From Apteryx mantelli (Eukaryota; Chordata; Aves; Apterygiformes; Apterygidae), in contig NC_089979.1 in the NCBI RefSeq assembly GCF_036417845.1, forward strand, positions 120,065,415 through 120,129,414: a stretch of 64,000 bases of DNA, written 5' to 3'. A program made the translations under genes and the position numbers. This document shows, piece by piece, positions 36,560 to 48,990 of this stretch. Numbering within the stretch: position 1 is the first letter of the stretch; each line of letters opens with the position of its first letter. The notes under the pieces were generated by a model that was given only the letters and a program-made list of their open reading frames with translations, was not told the DNA's origin and did no database searches.

Positions 36560-36660
36560 TACTTTCAGCTTCTGTGTACCTCAGTTACCTAATACTTAAC
36601 AAGGAAGAATAACAATACCTTTTTTAATCAGTGCTAGAAAGATTAAACTGATTCAGAACT
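36560..36660 (-). mobile_element. Possible MIR-like SINE relic, reverse orientation
   Basis: 'tgtgtacctcagttacctaa' followed by 'gaataacaatacct' and 'agaaagattaaactga' resembles the reverse complement of MIR (tgtgcctcagtttccccat, ggataataatacct, gaggattaaatga). Tentative. Confidence 0.35.
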
Positions 36661-39600
36661 GGGGTGTACTCAGATGCTGTGGTAATGGAGATTGTATAAG
36701 TGCAAGAAATTTTACTGTCAGTTGAAGTTACGGACTTCAGTATGTCTCTTGTTTTCAAAAGAAGCTGGAGAAGAGGCCTCTTTGTTCTTTGGTGAGAGGA
36801 GTCGAGTTTCAAAAGAGGTGAACTCCCCCCTCAGAAGATAGATGGATGTTGGAAGGACATGGATCGGCAGAAAACAGACAGGGAAACTTCCTGTAGAACC
36901 TTTTAATTCTGAGAATGTAAACTCCTGGGGCAGGGTCTAGCTCTACTGTGTGTCTGCAGATCATCTCTTTGGGTACTAAGTAATACATACCATTGTATTT
37001 GCTACAGAGATGATAAATTAATGAACCCCCAAGCTTATATATCAAAGAACAAAACTCAAGTGAAAGGCATGGTGGTGGTCATTATTAGAAAATCAGTGTT
37101 TCTCAAAAGATATTTGGCATAGATTTCCTATGGTAATTATGAAAATACAGTGAAATATGCAAATCAGAATGCATATAATTGGCACAGATGCTGGCTTTTG
37201 CAAGGGCAAATGATGTTTCCAGTACAGAGAACTTCTCCACTTTCTTAGAGGCCTTGGAATCCTAGGATTTTAAAGCTAGACTTCAGAGAATGTCTACTTC
37301 ATATTAAGAAGGCTTATCAAAGCCCTAGAAGGAATAGAGTCTAGGTAAAACATTACTTTACAAATATCCAATTTATTGGACAAGGAGAAAGTGCTGGTGA
37401 AGGCAGGAAATGTGAGATCCTTCTATATGAAAAGGTTCAACATCTGTTTATTTCCTGATTCCTGTCTGTGCATTCAAGCTCAGCAGAGGGCACCGAGCCC
37501 TCTTAAATGAGTCTTTACAGCCTGCTACCTTCTTAATAAAGCTATACATAGAACAGGAGGCGAGAGAATATATTTTCTAGGACAGTGCACCTGCACAAAG
37601 AATTAATTGTAAAAATCAGTTGGCTCTTGTTCCACATTTAGCAAAACATAACAGATCTTCCCTCTGAGAGAAATATTTTGAGAAAAGTAGATGCAGCATG
37701 TCTCCATTTAGTTCTGTAATAGGACAGAGTGTAAGCATTTGTTGTATGGTTTGAATTATATTCTTTTACCTGCTTGATTTAATTTTGGCTTTTTCCTTTG
37801 TGCTATCAAATATTCTTGCTGTTTTATACAAGTAGAGTCAGCTGAATGTAAATGTCACCACTGCAGAGAGATCATACACAAATCTATTCCCTGCTGGAAT
37901 CTCAAGCCTCTGTGAGCTTTTTACATCAGTGAATTTCACATTCATTGAAGTGAGCAGGGGCAGATCCTGGCACAGTATTTATACCCTATACCCTGCTTAG
38001 GTGCTTAAACCTTCTTGACTTCAAGTTCTGCACATTTGATTCTGCAACACATTCAAAAGAGAGGTTACAGGCAATGTCCTGCAGAGCCAGTATGGCTAAC
38101 AGGTGCCAGATTCTGTAAGGAAAAGGGCACAAGTTGCTGCTGCATCTTTGACTCCCCAAAGAGAACAACAGAGTAGCCAGGTATGTACAGATCAATTCAG
38201 GAGAGATCTTCTGTGCAAGTTTGTGGGGACAAACACAGAAGTGAAACACCTTTGCTGCCTTGTTTTTGCAGTCCCCTCCCTCCCAACAATATGCAGCAAA
38301 TGTAAAAAAAAGCTCCCTAGGTTTAGAGCTGGGAAGAGCAAATTCAGCTGAAAATCATAGTGAATGTTCCTAAAGATTAGCCATTTGGGAGCATTCAGTA
38401 CATAAATGCTAATTGTCTCCTGAAATATTCTCCAATGTCTTTGTGCTGTCAGATGGCTTTTTTGTGAGCTACACAAGATGTTGCAGCTTACAGCATCCTT
38501 TTATGTCAGGTGTATCTCATGACCATACAGTGATTCCTTATACAACGTCTCCAGGAATCAGTTAGGCCAGCAGGTTTTCTGGAGGGGAACAGAGACTGTA
38601 TGGGTGATTCAGACTTACTGCTCTGCTGAATACCGCCTTCACTGTGTGGAATCTGAGTGCCCCTCAGGTTATTTTGGCAGACAGAGAACATAAAGTGATG
38701 GCTACTTCATTTTGGAAGAAGAATATGCTAAATGGAAATCCAGTTTCTAATTTCTCACTATACAACAGTTGCAACAGAGAAAATTATTAGTGCCTGACAG
38801 TTCACAGGGATATATGTTCCTTTGCAGAAGTAAACAAACAGTCTTACACAGGTTGTATAAGCTAATGCTGTTTTTGCCAAGGGTGTACTTCTTGCACGGA
38901 GGAATAGTGCTGCTTTAATAAAAGTCCTGCTGAATATCTGAAGTCCATACAAGATACGGATACCCGGTCCTGAGAACTGTACAGCAGGGGGATAATCCAA
39001 GGAAACAGGTCTGCACCATAGGAGATACCCGTAATGTCATATGCAGCATTCAGTGGGATATATGGTATTCATGCATTGTAGATTGGGAATGGCACCTCTG
39101 CCTAAGATTGTCTGATGCTTCCCACTCTAAAATTGTTTTTGATTATTTGTCCTACTCTTTGTGCTGAAATTTTTCATGTCAACTATCTACCTTGAACTGA
39201 TTTTTTGAGGAAATTCTAGCCAAATTGATTCAATTGTGTTTAACACCTATAAGGGAAAACTCATTTTATTACACATGTTAAACTCATTAAAAAATGTGGT
39301 GACCTTTTTTTCTGAAGAGCTCTGCTTTTCATATGCTTTGGAGCACAGACTTGAAATTATGGGGGGGTGGGTGTCTGATTTTCAAAAATTTCCAGCAGCC
39401 TGGCAGTTTCCTGTTGCTGATGCTGTGTAGTGAAATCAATGTCCTTACTGGTTTCACTGGTGATACCAGAAGGCCATTACAAGGCTGCCAGTTACTTAGT
39501 ACAGCTGTTTCATGCTCCCTGGAAGGTGACTGCAAGGGGATCGAGATCCATACTTTCCATGGCCCTTTGATTGAAGGCAGGCTAGTGCAGTTTCTTCAGA

Positions 39601-42419
39601 TTGCTGCCTTGTCCTCAGCTGCAGGACATCACATCTGAGGATCTAGTTTCACAGTCAGCTCACAAATCTGACTGAAAATTGACCCTTCAAAAAAAAAAAA
39701 AAGAAGAAGAAGCTGAACCAACACAGCTTTTGGCTGACAAGCCCTAGAGATGACAAAAGAAAGGGAACAAGTGAGCAGACAGGGCAACAGTCTTAAGACA
39801 AGATATGATGTTTGTAGCAGTCTTTCAGGTAAAAGAATCAATATTTTTTGACAAATTTTTGTTTTATCTGAAAATTTCAACCAACCAGATCCCAAAACAA
39901 GTACCACAGAAAATCCCATGAAGAGATCAGTAGCTCTGTCTTCAGAACAATGTACAGTAAGGAAGGCATGAAGCTTCATACTGAACAACATGGAGAAAGC
40001 AGGAAAATGAATAGCTGTTACTTGAATGAGCACCCTCCATCCTGTCCACTGAGTTCAACAACTTCTCCAGAAAAGAGGTCTCAGAAGCTTAGGGATCACA
40101 GCTGCATGTTGGCAACTATTGCAAACTGTGAGTTACAGATTGAGAAGTAAAGTAGAAGAATCTTAATTTATTTTTACTGTATCTTTTACTGTTCTTTTAT
40201 CCCCAAAGCACACAATGTTTCTACTTTCATATTGCAGAGGATCAAAATGGCTAATGAATCTAGTGCAAGTTTTATTTGAAGCCATGCATAAATGTACTTC
40301 TGTAGAGAATAAAATGTTTGCCATTTATCATCTAACCTTTCCATGAATCAAAGCTTGCCTTATTTTATATAATTCTTCTTCTAAACAACATTTAATCAGT
40401 CAAGTTTTCAAAAATATATATGTTAGAAAGGCTCACTAATGCTTTTAGGAGCATAAAAAGGATACAGAAAGAAGAAAAAAATGATGAACAACTATAGTGC
40501 ACTTATAAAAACTCCCAGACTTTTCAGTTTGTTCCCCCATTTTGTTTACTTTGCCATGATAAGGAGAATAAACAAGTGATTTGTTTGTCATTTTTCCCTC
40601 CCTGAGACAGAAAATTATACTTACTACAGTTGAGCAAATAATTTAAAATGAATAATTTATAAAGTTAATGAATTATTTTCTCCCGTTTATATAATAACTG
40701 CCAGATCATAAATTTCTTTTAAATTTATTCCTTAGTTAAGTTTATTTGATACATCTTAATGATTCTACTACTCTGTAGATTGAATGTTAAATTTAATTAA
40801 TTATTCACATTCATTAATGTGCAGATTGTTTTCTAATAGCTGGTCAAATAAATGAAGTGATGTCATTTTCATTCTCTGGCTGAATAAGTCTGCAGTCACT
40901 TCCAGCACAGACATTCATAAATGTGAATGTAATGCTTATTTTTTTCAGTAGCCAAGCATACAAACTTTGAAAATTCTCTTCTGAGTTTAGTTAAACTTGA
41001 AAACCATGATTTCCCACACGTTTGTAAGCAAATGAACACAAAAGATGTGAATGCACATCTAGAGTGAATTTATTCAAAATTCAAATGGATATTGGGTCGA
41101 GGTTTGTTTATTTGTACATATTTCTCCAGTTCTTCGAGTGCAGCTGATACGTACAGGCCTCGATATCAGGCTGTTACATAAAAGACACTGTTCCCTTCAA
41201 ATTCTAACATCCTCTTTCTCTTACTCATTCCCAGCAGATAAATAGCATGCTTTAATATTGCTAATAGGCATTTAAAAGCTTCTTTAGCCGGTTCACACTA
41301 GCAACAAGTATGTAATGAGATGTAAAAATGGCTTTCTTTGTACTGTGTGGCCAGAACACACGCTTTAACGTGACCTTTTCTTTTGACTTCAGTGGCAGAT
41401 AGATCTAGTCCTTGGTCCTTTTAACAGCTGGTCTTCACTAGCAGCAGTGTGCATCCTTTGTCAGGGGAGAAGTGTGCCTGTATTCCCAAGGTCTCATCTG
41501 TCTTTACAAGATGGTATCATTCTGGTACTGTATCAGTCCTCAGCTGAATGCCTCTCATTGTGGCACAAAGCTCCTGACAATGTCATAGCAGCAACAGCAC
41601 CTCAAAACCTAAGGGTGAGGGTTTTCTAAAAGCTGAACTTTACAGAAGTATAATTATTACTACTAACTCTGTTCTTCAGCAGGATCACAAGAATGATTCT
41701 TCAGTTCATCAGTTAGATGCCTAATGATACTAAAGAGCTATATCACAAAAAGTACTGGCACTTCAGAACTAATTTGGTATGAAATCATTCCTTCCCTGCA
41801 AAAAAGCCCTTTGCTTATAATTTAGAGACACTATGTCCTTTGAGAAGAAAATTTAAGGATGTGTCTTTAACAGATAGCTTTTTTTTTTTTGAAGTAAATA
41901 TTTTGTTAGGAACTAGTAGGCTTTTTAGTAGCAGGTGAAAAGTATTATCTATATAATTTATATAAAGTAAATGAGAGAGACTGCCCATCATTTATCAGTC
42001 AGAGACTGCACTTCATTGTCCTGTTTGACAGGATTGCTTGCAAGTTTTGGGAAGGAAAATCTGCATTTCAAATAACCTCTCATGATGCTGAGAACTTTTA
42101 CTTCCACTTCTTTTAATACTGACACCTTCTCAAATATTTCACTACCTGTAATGCTTCTACCCTGACATTGTAATAATAGCTGAGCATGCTACTTAGTCTG
42201 GTATCTGTGACAACAGTTGTTCTCTCTTTTAGTAAATATAGTATGTGTGAATCTAAAGATAACAAGTTCCATCCAATATCCAAAATCCTAAAACTAATCT
42301 GGGTCAGCAGCAAGACTACTTTTAAGATAGTATGTTATAGTAGCATCTAAAGACTGAAATGAAGACCAGTGCCCTGTTATGTTAAATTTGGGTGTATATA
42401 GTACTCAAATGACTGAAAA

Positions 42420-42892
42420 GGAGTCAGGACTCTGGGTTTTAGGCTCTGGAGCCTGGAAAAGCTGCCCGCTATGGAGGGAAGACCCTGTGTCTAGTGAGGG
42501 GCAGGCGGATATGGCTGGTGGGGAGCTTATGAAGACAACCTTGTTTCTCTAGGTTAAAGGATTTCCAGCTCCACCTGGTCTCTGAAGTCCCCAGCTGCAC
42601 TCCAGCAGGCCCTGCCGCTTGCCGAGGTAAGCTCCTGCCTTTGGGAGCACCAGGTCTCTCCCCCTTGGCACAGACTGCTATGCACCAGGAGTCCATGCCA
42701 TTTTCTGCAGGGTGGCTGGGCTGGGGTGAATGGTGAGCCCTGCAAGAGCCATGGGGCGTGAAGCATGGTTCCTGCTGAGCTGGGACTCAAGCCTGCCTTG
42801 TGCAACTGCGAGACACCACCCAGCTGCTGGGAGATGAAACAGTGCCCAAACCAGCATGCAGGGTCACAGCCTGAGCAGTGGCTTCCCGGCAT
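42420..42892. other. GC-richer unassigned sequence next to CR1
   Basis: Between the AT-rich intergenic DNA and the CR1 5' truncation point lies about 470 bp of GC-richer sequence. It belongs to no family I recognise and includes the exon-like segment at 42553-42626. Confidence 0.4.
42553..42626 (+). other. Exon-like segment, unproven
   Basis: A 74-bp segment preceded by a pyrimidine tract with AG (ccttgtttctctag) and followed by a consensus donor (ccgag|gtaagc), inside a GC-richer patch just upstream of the second CR1. No conserved peptide is seen. It could be an exon of a noncoding RNA or chance. Confidence 0.2.
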
Positions 42893-43783
42893 TGTTTGCT
42901 GATGATACAAAACTGGGAGGAGTGGCGGATACCCCAGAGGGCTGTGCTGCCATTCAGAGAGACCTGGACAGGCTGGAGAGGTGGGCAGAGAGGAACCTCA
43001 TGAAGTTCAACAAAGGCAAGTGCAGGGTCCTGCACCTGGGGAGGAATAACCCCATGCACCAGGACAGGTTGGGGGTTGACCTGCTGGAAAGCAGCTCTGC
43101 CGAGAAGGACCTGGGAGTGCTGGTGGACACCAAGTTAAGCATGAGGCAGCAATGTGCCCTTGTGGCCAAGAAGGCCAATGGTATCCTGGGGTGCATCAGG
43201 AAGACTGTTGCCAGCAGGTCGAGGGAGGTGATTCTCCCCCTCTACTCAGCCCTGGTGAGGCCACATCTGGAGTACTGCGTCCAGTTCTGGGCTCCCCAGT
43301 ACAAGAGGGATGTGGCACTACTGGAGCAAGTCCAGCGAAGGGCTGCAAAGATGATTAGGGGACTGGAGCATCTCTCTTATGAGGAAAGGCTGAGAGAGCT
43401 GGGCCTGTTTAGCCTAGAGAAGAGAAGGCTGAGAGGAGATCTTACCAATGTGTACAAGTATCTGAAGGGAGGGTGTCAAGAGGATGGAGCCAGACTCTTT
43501 TCAGTGGTGCCCAGTGACAGGACGCGAGGCAACGGGCACAAACTGAAACAAGACACTTCCATCTTAACATGAGGAAAAACTTTTTCACTGTGAGGGTGAC
43601 AGAGCACTGGAACAGGTTGCCCAGAGAGGTTGTGGAGTCTCCTTCTCTGGAGATATTCAAAACGCGCCTGGATGCAATCCTGTGCAACGTGCTCTAGGTG
43701 ACCCTGCTTGAGCAGGGGGGTTGGACTAGATGATCTCCAGAGGTCCCTTCCAACCTCAGCCATTCTGTGATTCTGTGATTGTT
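42893..43783 (+). mobile_element. CR1 LINE, 5'-truncated, well preserved 3' end
   Basis: An open frame from 42856 to 43572 runs from the reverse transcriptase active-site block ([17 protein letters not shown], starting at 42893) through [20 protein letters not shown]. It continues through [18 protein letters not shown] and [21 protein letters not shown] single frameshift near 43545-43555 then moves the last part of the protein ([20 protein letters not shown] region, about 43565-43696) into another frame. The element ends with the CR1 signature ccttccaacctcagccat followed by two copies of the ATTCTGTG-type tail repeat at about 43761-43778. Only the C-terminal part of ORF2 and the 3' UTR are present, as is usual for CR1. 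It is much less decayed than the intron 4 copy and so younger. The first few codons of the open frame, before 42893, are not CR1. Confidence 0.95.
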
Positions 43784-43808
43784 ACAGGTACTTTGGATGG
43801 GGGAAGCC

Positions 43809-43832
43809 TACACCCCCCCCCAAAAAAAAAAG
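43809..43832. repeat. Poly-C/poly-A tract
   Basis: A run of C followed directly by a run of A, shortly after the CR1 3' end. Confidence 0.85.
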
Positions 43833-46589
43833 CCTTTGCCTGAGGAGTGTCTCCTCAGAAACATGTCCATAATAATGCTGCATATCACCCTGTTTTGAAC
43901 ACCAGGTAATAGTTATGTAGTGGGAAGCTACTGCCACACCAAAAGAGATAGGATAGCTACAAAAGTGTTATTGCCCTTAATTTACAGGTGAAGGACTGAG
44001 AACACCTGGAACAGATTCTGTCAGAGCAGTGATATATAAAGGGGTGCTACGCTGATAAACAGGTATGGAAAGTGTGAGAATTTTAGCCCTGATTCACTCA
44101 GGGGCTCATTTTTCCCTCTTAAATAGTGTTAAGGTGCTCTTTAGTCTTGAATTGTGCACTCATACCTTTTTAAAATTAAGACGTAGGTTGCCATGGTTAG
44201 TGCAATCTACTGCCCAAAATGACAAGCTCAGTATCATGTAGGCAGTTTGTGTTAGAGCTGGGATCTTAAGCAAGATCAGCAGGGTACTAAGCTAAAATCC
44301 TGACTTCAGGTTCTCCTTCCCCATTATTGCAGAGCTCTGTCCCAGCTTCTTCCCTGTCTTTCCCGTTAGAGAGTTTTTATTCTCTGCAGATTTTTGCTTT
44401 GCCACAGATATTACTCACCTGCCTGGCTTTTGTTTTCTTTTCTATTGCTTACAGACTCAAATATCCCCTTGATAAAGCATTTCCACTCTGATTCTACCTC
44501 CTCCAACTGTTATTTGCTAAATGCTGCTTCACCAAAGATATCCAGTTTAACTGATGTGTCTCCTGGGATTAATCATGATAGATAAGCAGCACAGTGTTGC
44601 AAGGCTCTTCATTATCTGCTTTGCAAGTCTGACTGTCCAACTGTTCTTTGCCCATTTTTGCATTTTGGTTTATTTTTGTATTTGTTGTTGTTAGTGCCAA
44701 AGCTCTGTCAAGAAAGGCTTAATGATTATTTAAGTAGATAAACTAAATGAGGTTTCTGTGATAACATTCAAGTGTCAGTTGTTTCAATGTTCCACCTGGC
44801 AGACAAGACGGATCAGGAGTGATCCAGTATGCAGCCAGGACAAAACTTCTTGGTAGCCTAGGTATACTTGACCCAAGACAAACTCTCTAAATAACTGGAA
44901 GCAAAGCTACAGTTCAGTCCTTCACTCACTCATATCAAGACATATCTGCTCCTGGACTTTAAGGGTCTATTTTATGATGCACATGACAATAACCATAGCA
45001 ACAAGTTTATGAAGAAGTTCCAGAATAAAGTGTGTTTACTTAAATTATTTTCTAAATATCAAGACTAGTCAATATAATAAAAAATGATCACAGCCCAGTG
45101 GTGAACACTGTAAAAGTTGTTATGAGGAAATCATTTGATGAGCTTAGCAGAAATTCATTGATTCATGCCCATCTATCAAATTAAGTAAACTTTCCATCCT
45201 TGAGAAGAAAGAAACAACTCTTTTTGACAATTGTATGAAAATATTATAGTAAACCTTCAACTTTGTGCAAAGAGGTGCTATTGATTTATGCATATACTTC
45301 AGTCTCTCACTCTGTGGAAACTTATATTTGGGGTTGATTTAGATAAAACTCTAGTTAAAACAAAAATCAAGGAGGCTATGAGACAAATGCACAGGTGATC
45401 TTTCCCCCTGAGGTTTTTAAATGAGGATTCCCTCATAGGCAATTTTTGTACAAAATCCTCAGTCTGCATTTTCTCATTTGAGACAGGGAAGTGTTGCTTG
45501 CATTCATGTGGGGATTTGCATGCATCAGAGCACCAGCAAGAGAGGTTGCTCATACTCAGAACCAGAACACTGTGTTTTTTATTTATTTCTGAAGAGGGTG
45601 CTCATGCTGAGGGAACAATTACAGGGTTAGCAGGTCTCCAGATAATGTTTCTGAAGGAAGCTTTTTAGCAGAAGAGATTTCCTGTACCGTAATGCACCTA
45701 TTCCACTGTTATAATGGTTCTGGATAGATCCAGTGCTTTCCATTCTGCATCACTCAGATTGCTTTGACAAACAAAGCATTGCTCATGGTAATGTTGATTG
45801 TAAAGTGAGAAGGAAACTCACACCCTGATCTAATTCAAAATGTAGCCAGGAGGTGGATGTTGATTACAGTGTGAGTATACCCACCATCACGTCAGTGTAA
45901 GCCTGGTCACCTAACTAGAGAATAGACAACTCAGTACCGGCAGCACTCTGGGAAAGGAGCAGTACCCGATCAGCATCTTGGGAGCCTCTGGGCCATTGGT
46001 TTTCCTTAATTCCTCTTTCTTATATATTAGATATGTGCTCAGTGTGTTTATGTGTTCTGCTTATTTCAATCACCTGGAGGTGGGATGTGAAAAATAAATT
46101 TGGGTTCAAATGTGAGCACAGAGCACAAGCCACAGTTTGTAAAAGAAGACTGTGAATTTACCAAGTTTGCCTTGCTTTGAAAAAACTTAGGGAACTGAAG
46201 AATGGAAGAAAAGAAAAGCAGGAGCAGTGGGGGAAGAAATAGGGAAGTGAGGGGGAAGGGGAGGAAAGGAGACAAGCAAGAGAAAGGCAAGGGAAGGTAT
46301 TTTGGGGGAGTGGCATGAACGTTAATGAGAAGTGATTATCCTAACCCCCCAGGGACCAGGATTCTGTTCACAGATCAGACCCGTTAAAAATAAAAAGGCT
46401 TTACCCTTTGTTCAATTGCCTTTTGTTAAGACAAAGAAGCAGGTGGTCTTGGTTCATTTCAGGTCTTATTTCAGTTTCTACATCAAAAAGCCACCTACAC
46501 CACTGGCCTTTTTGTTACCAGTGTAGGCACAGATGTCAGGAGCTGCAAGATCAGAGAGCCTTCATCTTGCTACAGGCTCTTGTCCAGCC

Positions 46590-46765
46590 CCCATCTCTGT
46601 AGCGCCTGAGCAGATTTATAATCCCATCTGACAGATGGGGAATGAAGGCAAAGTGATGCTGATCAGCTTGCCCGAGTTTGACCAGGCAGTCTGTGTGAGA
46701 GCAGGGATTGAACCTCCTGAGCACAAGTCCAGCTTTCCTTTCAGTCATACCTTCTTGGTGAGATA
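46590..46765 (+). mobile_element. MIR-like SINE relic
   Basis: The best preserved of the MIR-like copies. 'ttataatcccatctgacag', 'atggggaatgaaggcaaag', 'cttgcccgagtttgaccagg', 'cagtctgtgtgagagcaggg' and 'attgaacctcctgag' follow the MIR core and 3' region word for word in order, with moderate divergence. Confidence 0.65.
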
Positions 46766-48939
46766 TATCCTGATGATGTAGAATGTACTGAGCCTGCACT
46801 GTATCCCCTGTGCAGATACCTGCTGTACAGATACAACCAAGCACCGGAGGTTATAGGGTTGTCATTATGGGACTCCTTATTTGATTACATTCAACAGCGA
46901 GTATCATGGCTTTACTTACTAGGAAAAAGTACTATTTGGACATGTATAACATTTCAGGCTGTTATGAATTCAACTAAATCCACAGCTAGCCAGCTAGATG
47001 CTAACTTTTTATTAGCACAAATAGCACAGCCGTTGTACTGCTGAATTATCTGCAAAAAATGGTTGAAAAGTACAGGTCCAGCTCATGAGTCTAAAACTGC
47101 ACAAAATGTCCAAACACTGTACAAACTATTCTCATGAAGAATTGCCCTTTCCTAAAGAAAATAGGGCTGGTCCTTCTCATAGAGCAGCAAGGCACCAGGA
47201 AAAGATTGTATTTTGTTTGGTGTCTTTCTAATGGAATTTTACTTGTGTGAAGTTTTTTTTGTTTTTGGGTAGCTGATTACTGCAAACATTATGAACTTCA
47301 GATTAAGGCAACAGCCTTTGTTTTCCATAAGAAATAGGTTTTAAAAACAGTGTAGATAAGATCCCATGAGACCTACTGGTTTGACTGGAAGCCAGGTTCA
47401 AGTCTCAGTTGTGCTGGTATAAATGGAGAGTACTCAACTCTTGTCCATGATGTTACTGCAAACTCCATCTCAGGCAGCAGATGTCAAAATCTCCTCCTCT
47501 GTTTTTTCCTCAGAGTCAGTTAAAAGGAACATGCTTCCAAGAAATGTATGTCATCTCATGGGCAGCTACTCCAGTTTTAAGCTGGATGTTTCTGAAAAAT
47601 ATGTTTTCTGTAAGTGGCTTGGGCTTACAAACTAGGGTCTATGTGCTTTTTTGCATAGAAAAGTCAGTTTGCTCTGGTAGTGCTCTGAGCCAGGCAGAAA
47701 TAATACAGCTTGGGTTAATGTGGTGCTGGACCTGAGCTAGCTACACCTCCTCGCAGGGCAGTGCTTCTGCACTGAACGCAGCTCTGCACTGACCACAGGT
47801 CTCCATTTTCTGCCTCAGAGCTGACTCTCAGAGCATGGGCCAAGCTCACTCATGTGAGGCTGAAAAAGACTGGGTAGATACATTCTCAGACAAAAGCACA
47901 AGAGAGAAAAGCATAAGAAGCTTGGAAACCTTTGCTGTGCCCCAGGGAGTAAGACGTGTACAGCAGCCTCTGCCTCCTCCCCTTCAGACCTTGTCAATGC
48001 CAAAGTGCAGCTCAACCAGGGGACACGGACCAAATGAGTGCAGTCCAGAAGAGTGATACTTCCTGCTAGCTTTGCACAGGTCAGGAAACTGGCACAGAGC
48101 AGGACAGTAGAAAATCAGGGTTTAATTTTTCCCTATAGGATTATCCTGACCTGACATAAAACAAACTGTGCTTGGGCTTAGTGAGACTCCACTGTCCGAG
48201 AACACAAAGGTTCAGCTAGTCGTGGGATGTAACTCCTCAACAAACGAGGCAAGTTTGAGGCATGCCTCCCTATTCTTGAGGCCTGTGGCTTCAATACTAA
48301 AGCCGATACCCAGTATGGTTATTTTGCTAGTACAATACTCCAGGCATGGATGATGCTTGACTAACAACATGAAATAAATCTTGGTCCTGAGGCATTTATA
48401 TTCTAAGACTTTGACTGTGGCAGAGAAGAAATGGGCAGACTCCTGTCCTACACAGATTTTGCTGCAAGGTGCTATCTGGAAAACAGGGAGGCAAACAGAG
48501 CCCAAGTGAGTTTTCAACACTTGCGGGGGCCACTCTGGTTTTCCTGCTTTCTGTTCAAACAATTCCCTTCTCCTCCTGTTTAGCCCATCCCAAAAGATCA
48601 TTTTAGTCTTTGCTGCTGTGGACCTGCATCCCCTTCTCTTGAGCAGCAGCAGTTAGCCAGGCTTGGCTCTATCTGCCTCTCAAGTGGCCTTTCATCGCAT
48701 CATTGCTATGGCTGTGGATGTTGATGCTCAGGGAAAGAGGAGAAGAGAAATAGGACTAGGAGTACAGCAGTAACCATCAAATTTGCTAGACTCTGGTTAC
48801 ACTGCCAGGTATCATGGCTGCTTTGAAGACTTACACCAAGAAAAGCAATGAGTTTGGGGGAAGAAAGTGTAGAAAGAGGATGAGACTGCAAAGTCCATCA
48901 GAAAGATGTATGTGCCTGTGATATCAAACCGGGGGGGGC

Positions 48940-48990
48940 TAACACACACCACACACACATAACATGTATACACACACACACACACACACT
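48940..48990. repeat. (CA)n microsatellite
   Basis: An interrupted CA repeat, with about ten uninterrupted CA units at the right end. Confidence 0.9.

Larger units (their letters stand above)
29901..42400. other. Intergenic AT-rich region, no gene recognised
   Basis: About 12.5 kb between the CDCP1 promoter flank and the second CR1. Open frames are short and show no family resemblance. Within it I see two possible MIR-like relics (listed separately), a poly-A followed by GAA units near 39689-39711, and an AT-rich, TAAT-dense segment at about 40640-40900. Orthologous mammalian DNA upstream of CDCP1 is also a long intergenic stretch before TMEM158. Confidence 0.7.

Noticed and set aside
39629..40033. 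134-codon minus-strand open frame
   Set aside because: No recognisable family, contains a run from a poly-A/GAA repeat, and no splice or promoter context.
43957..44290. Possible split MIR copy after the second CR1
   Set aside because: Only isolated words (gtaggcagtttgtgttagagct and similar pieces) match; order and spacing are too weak to support a call.
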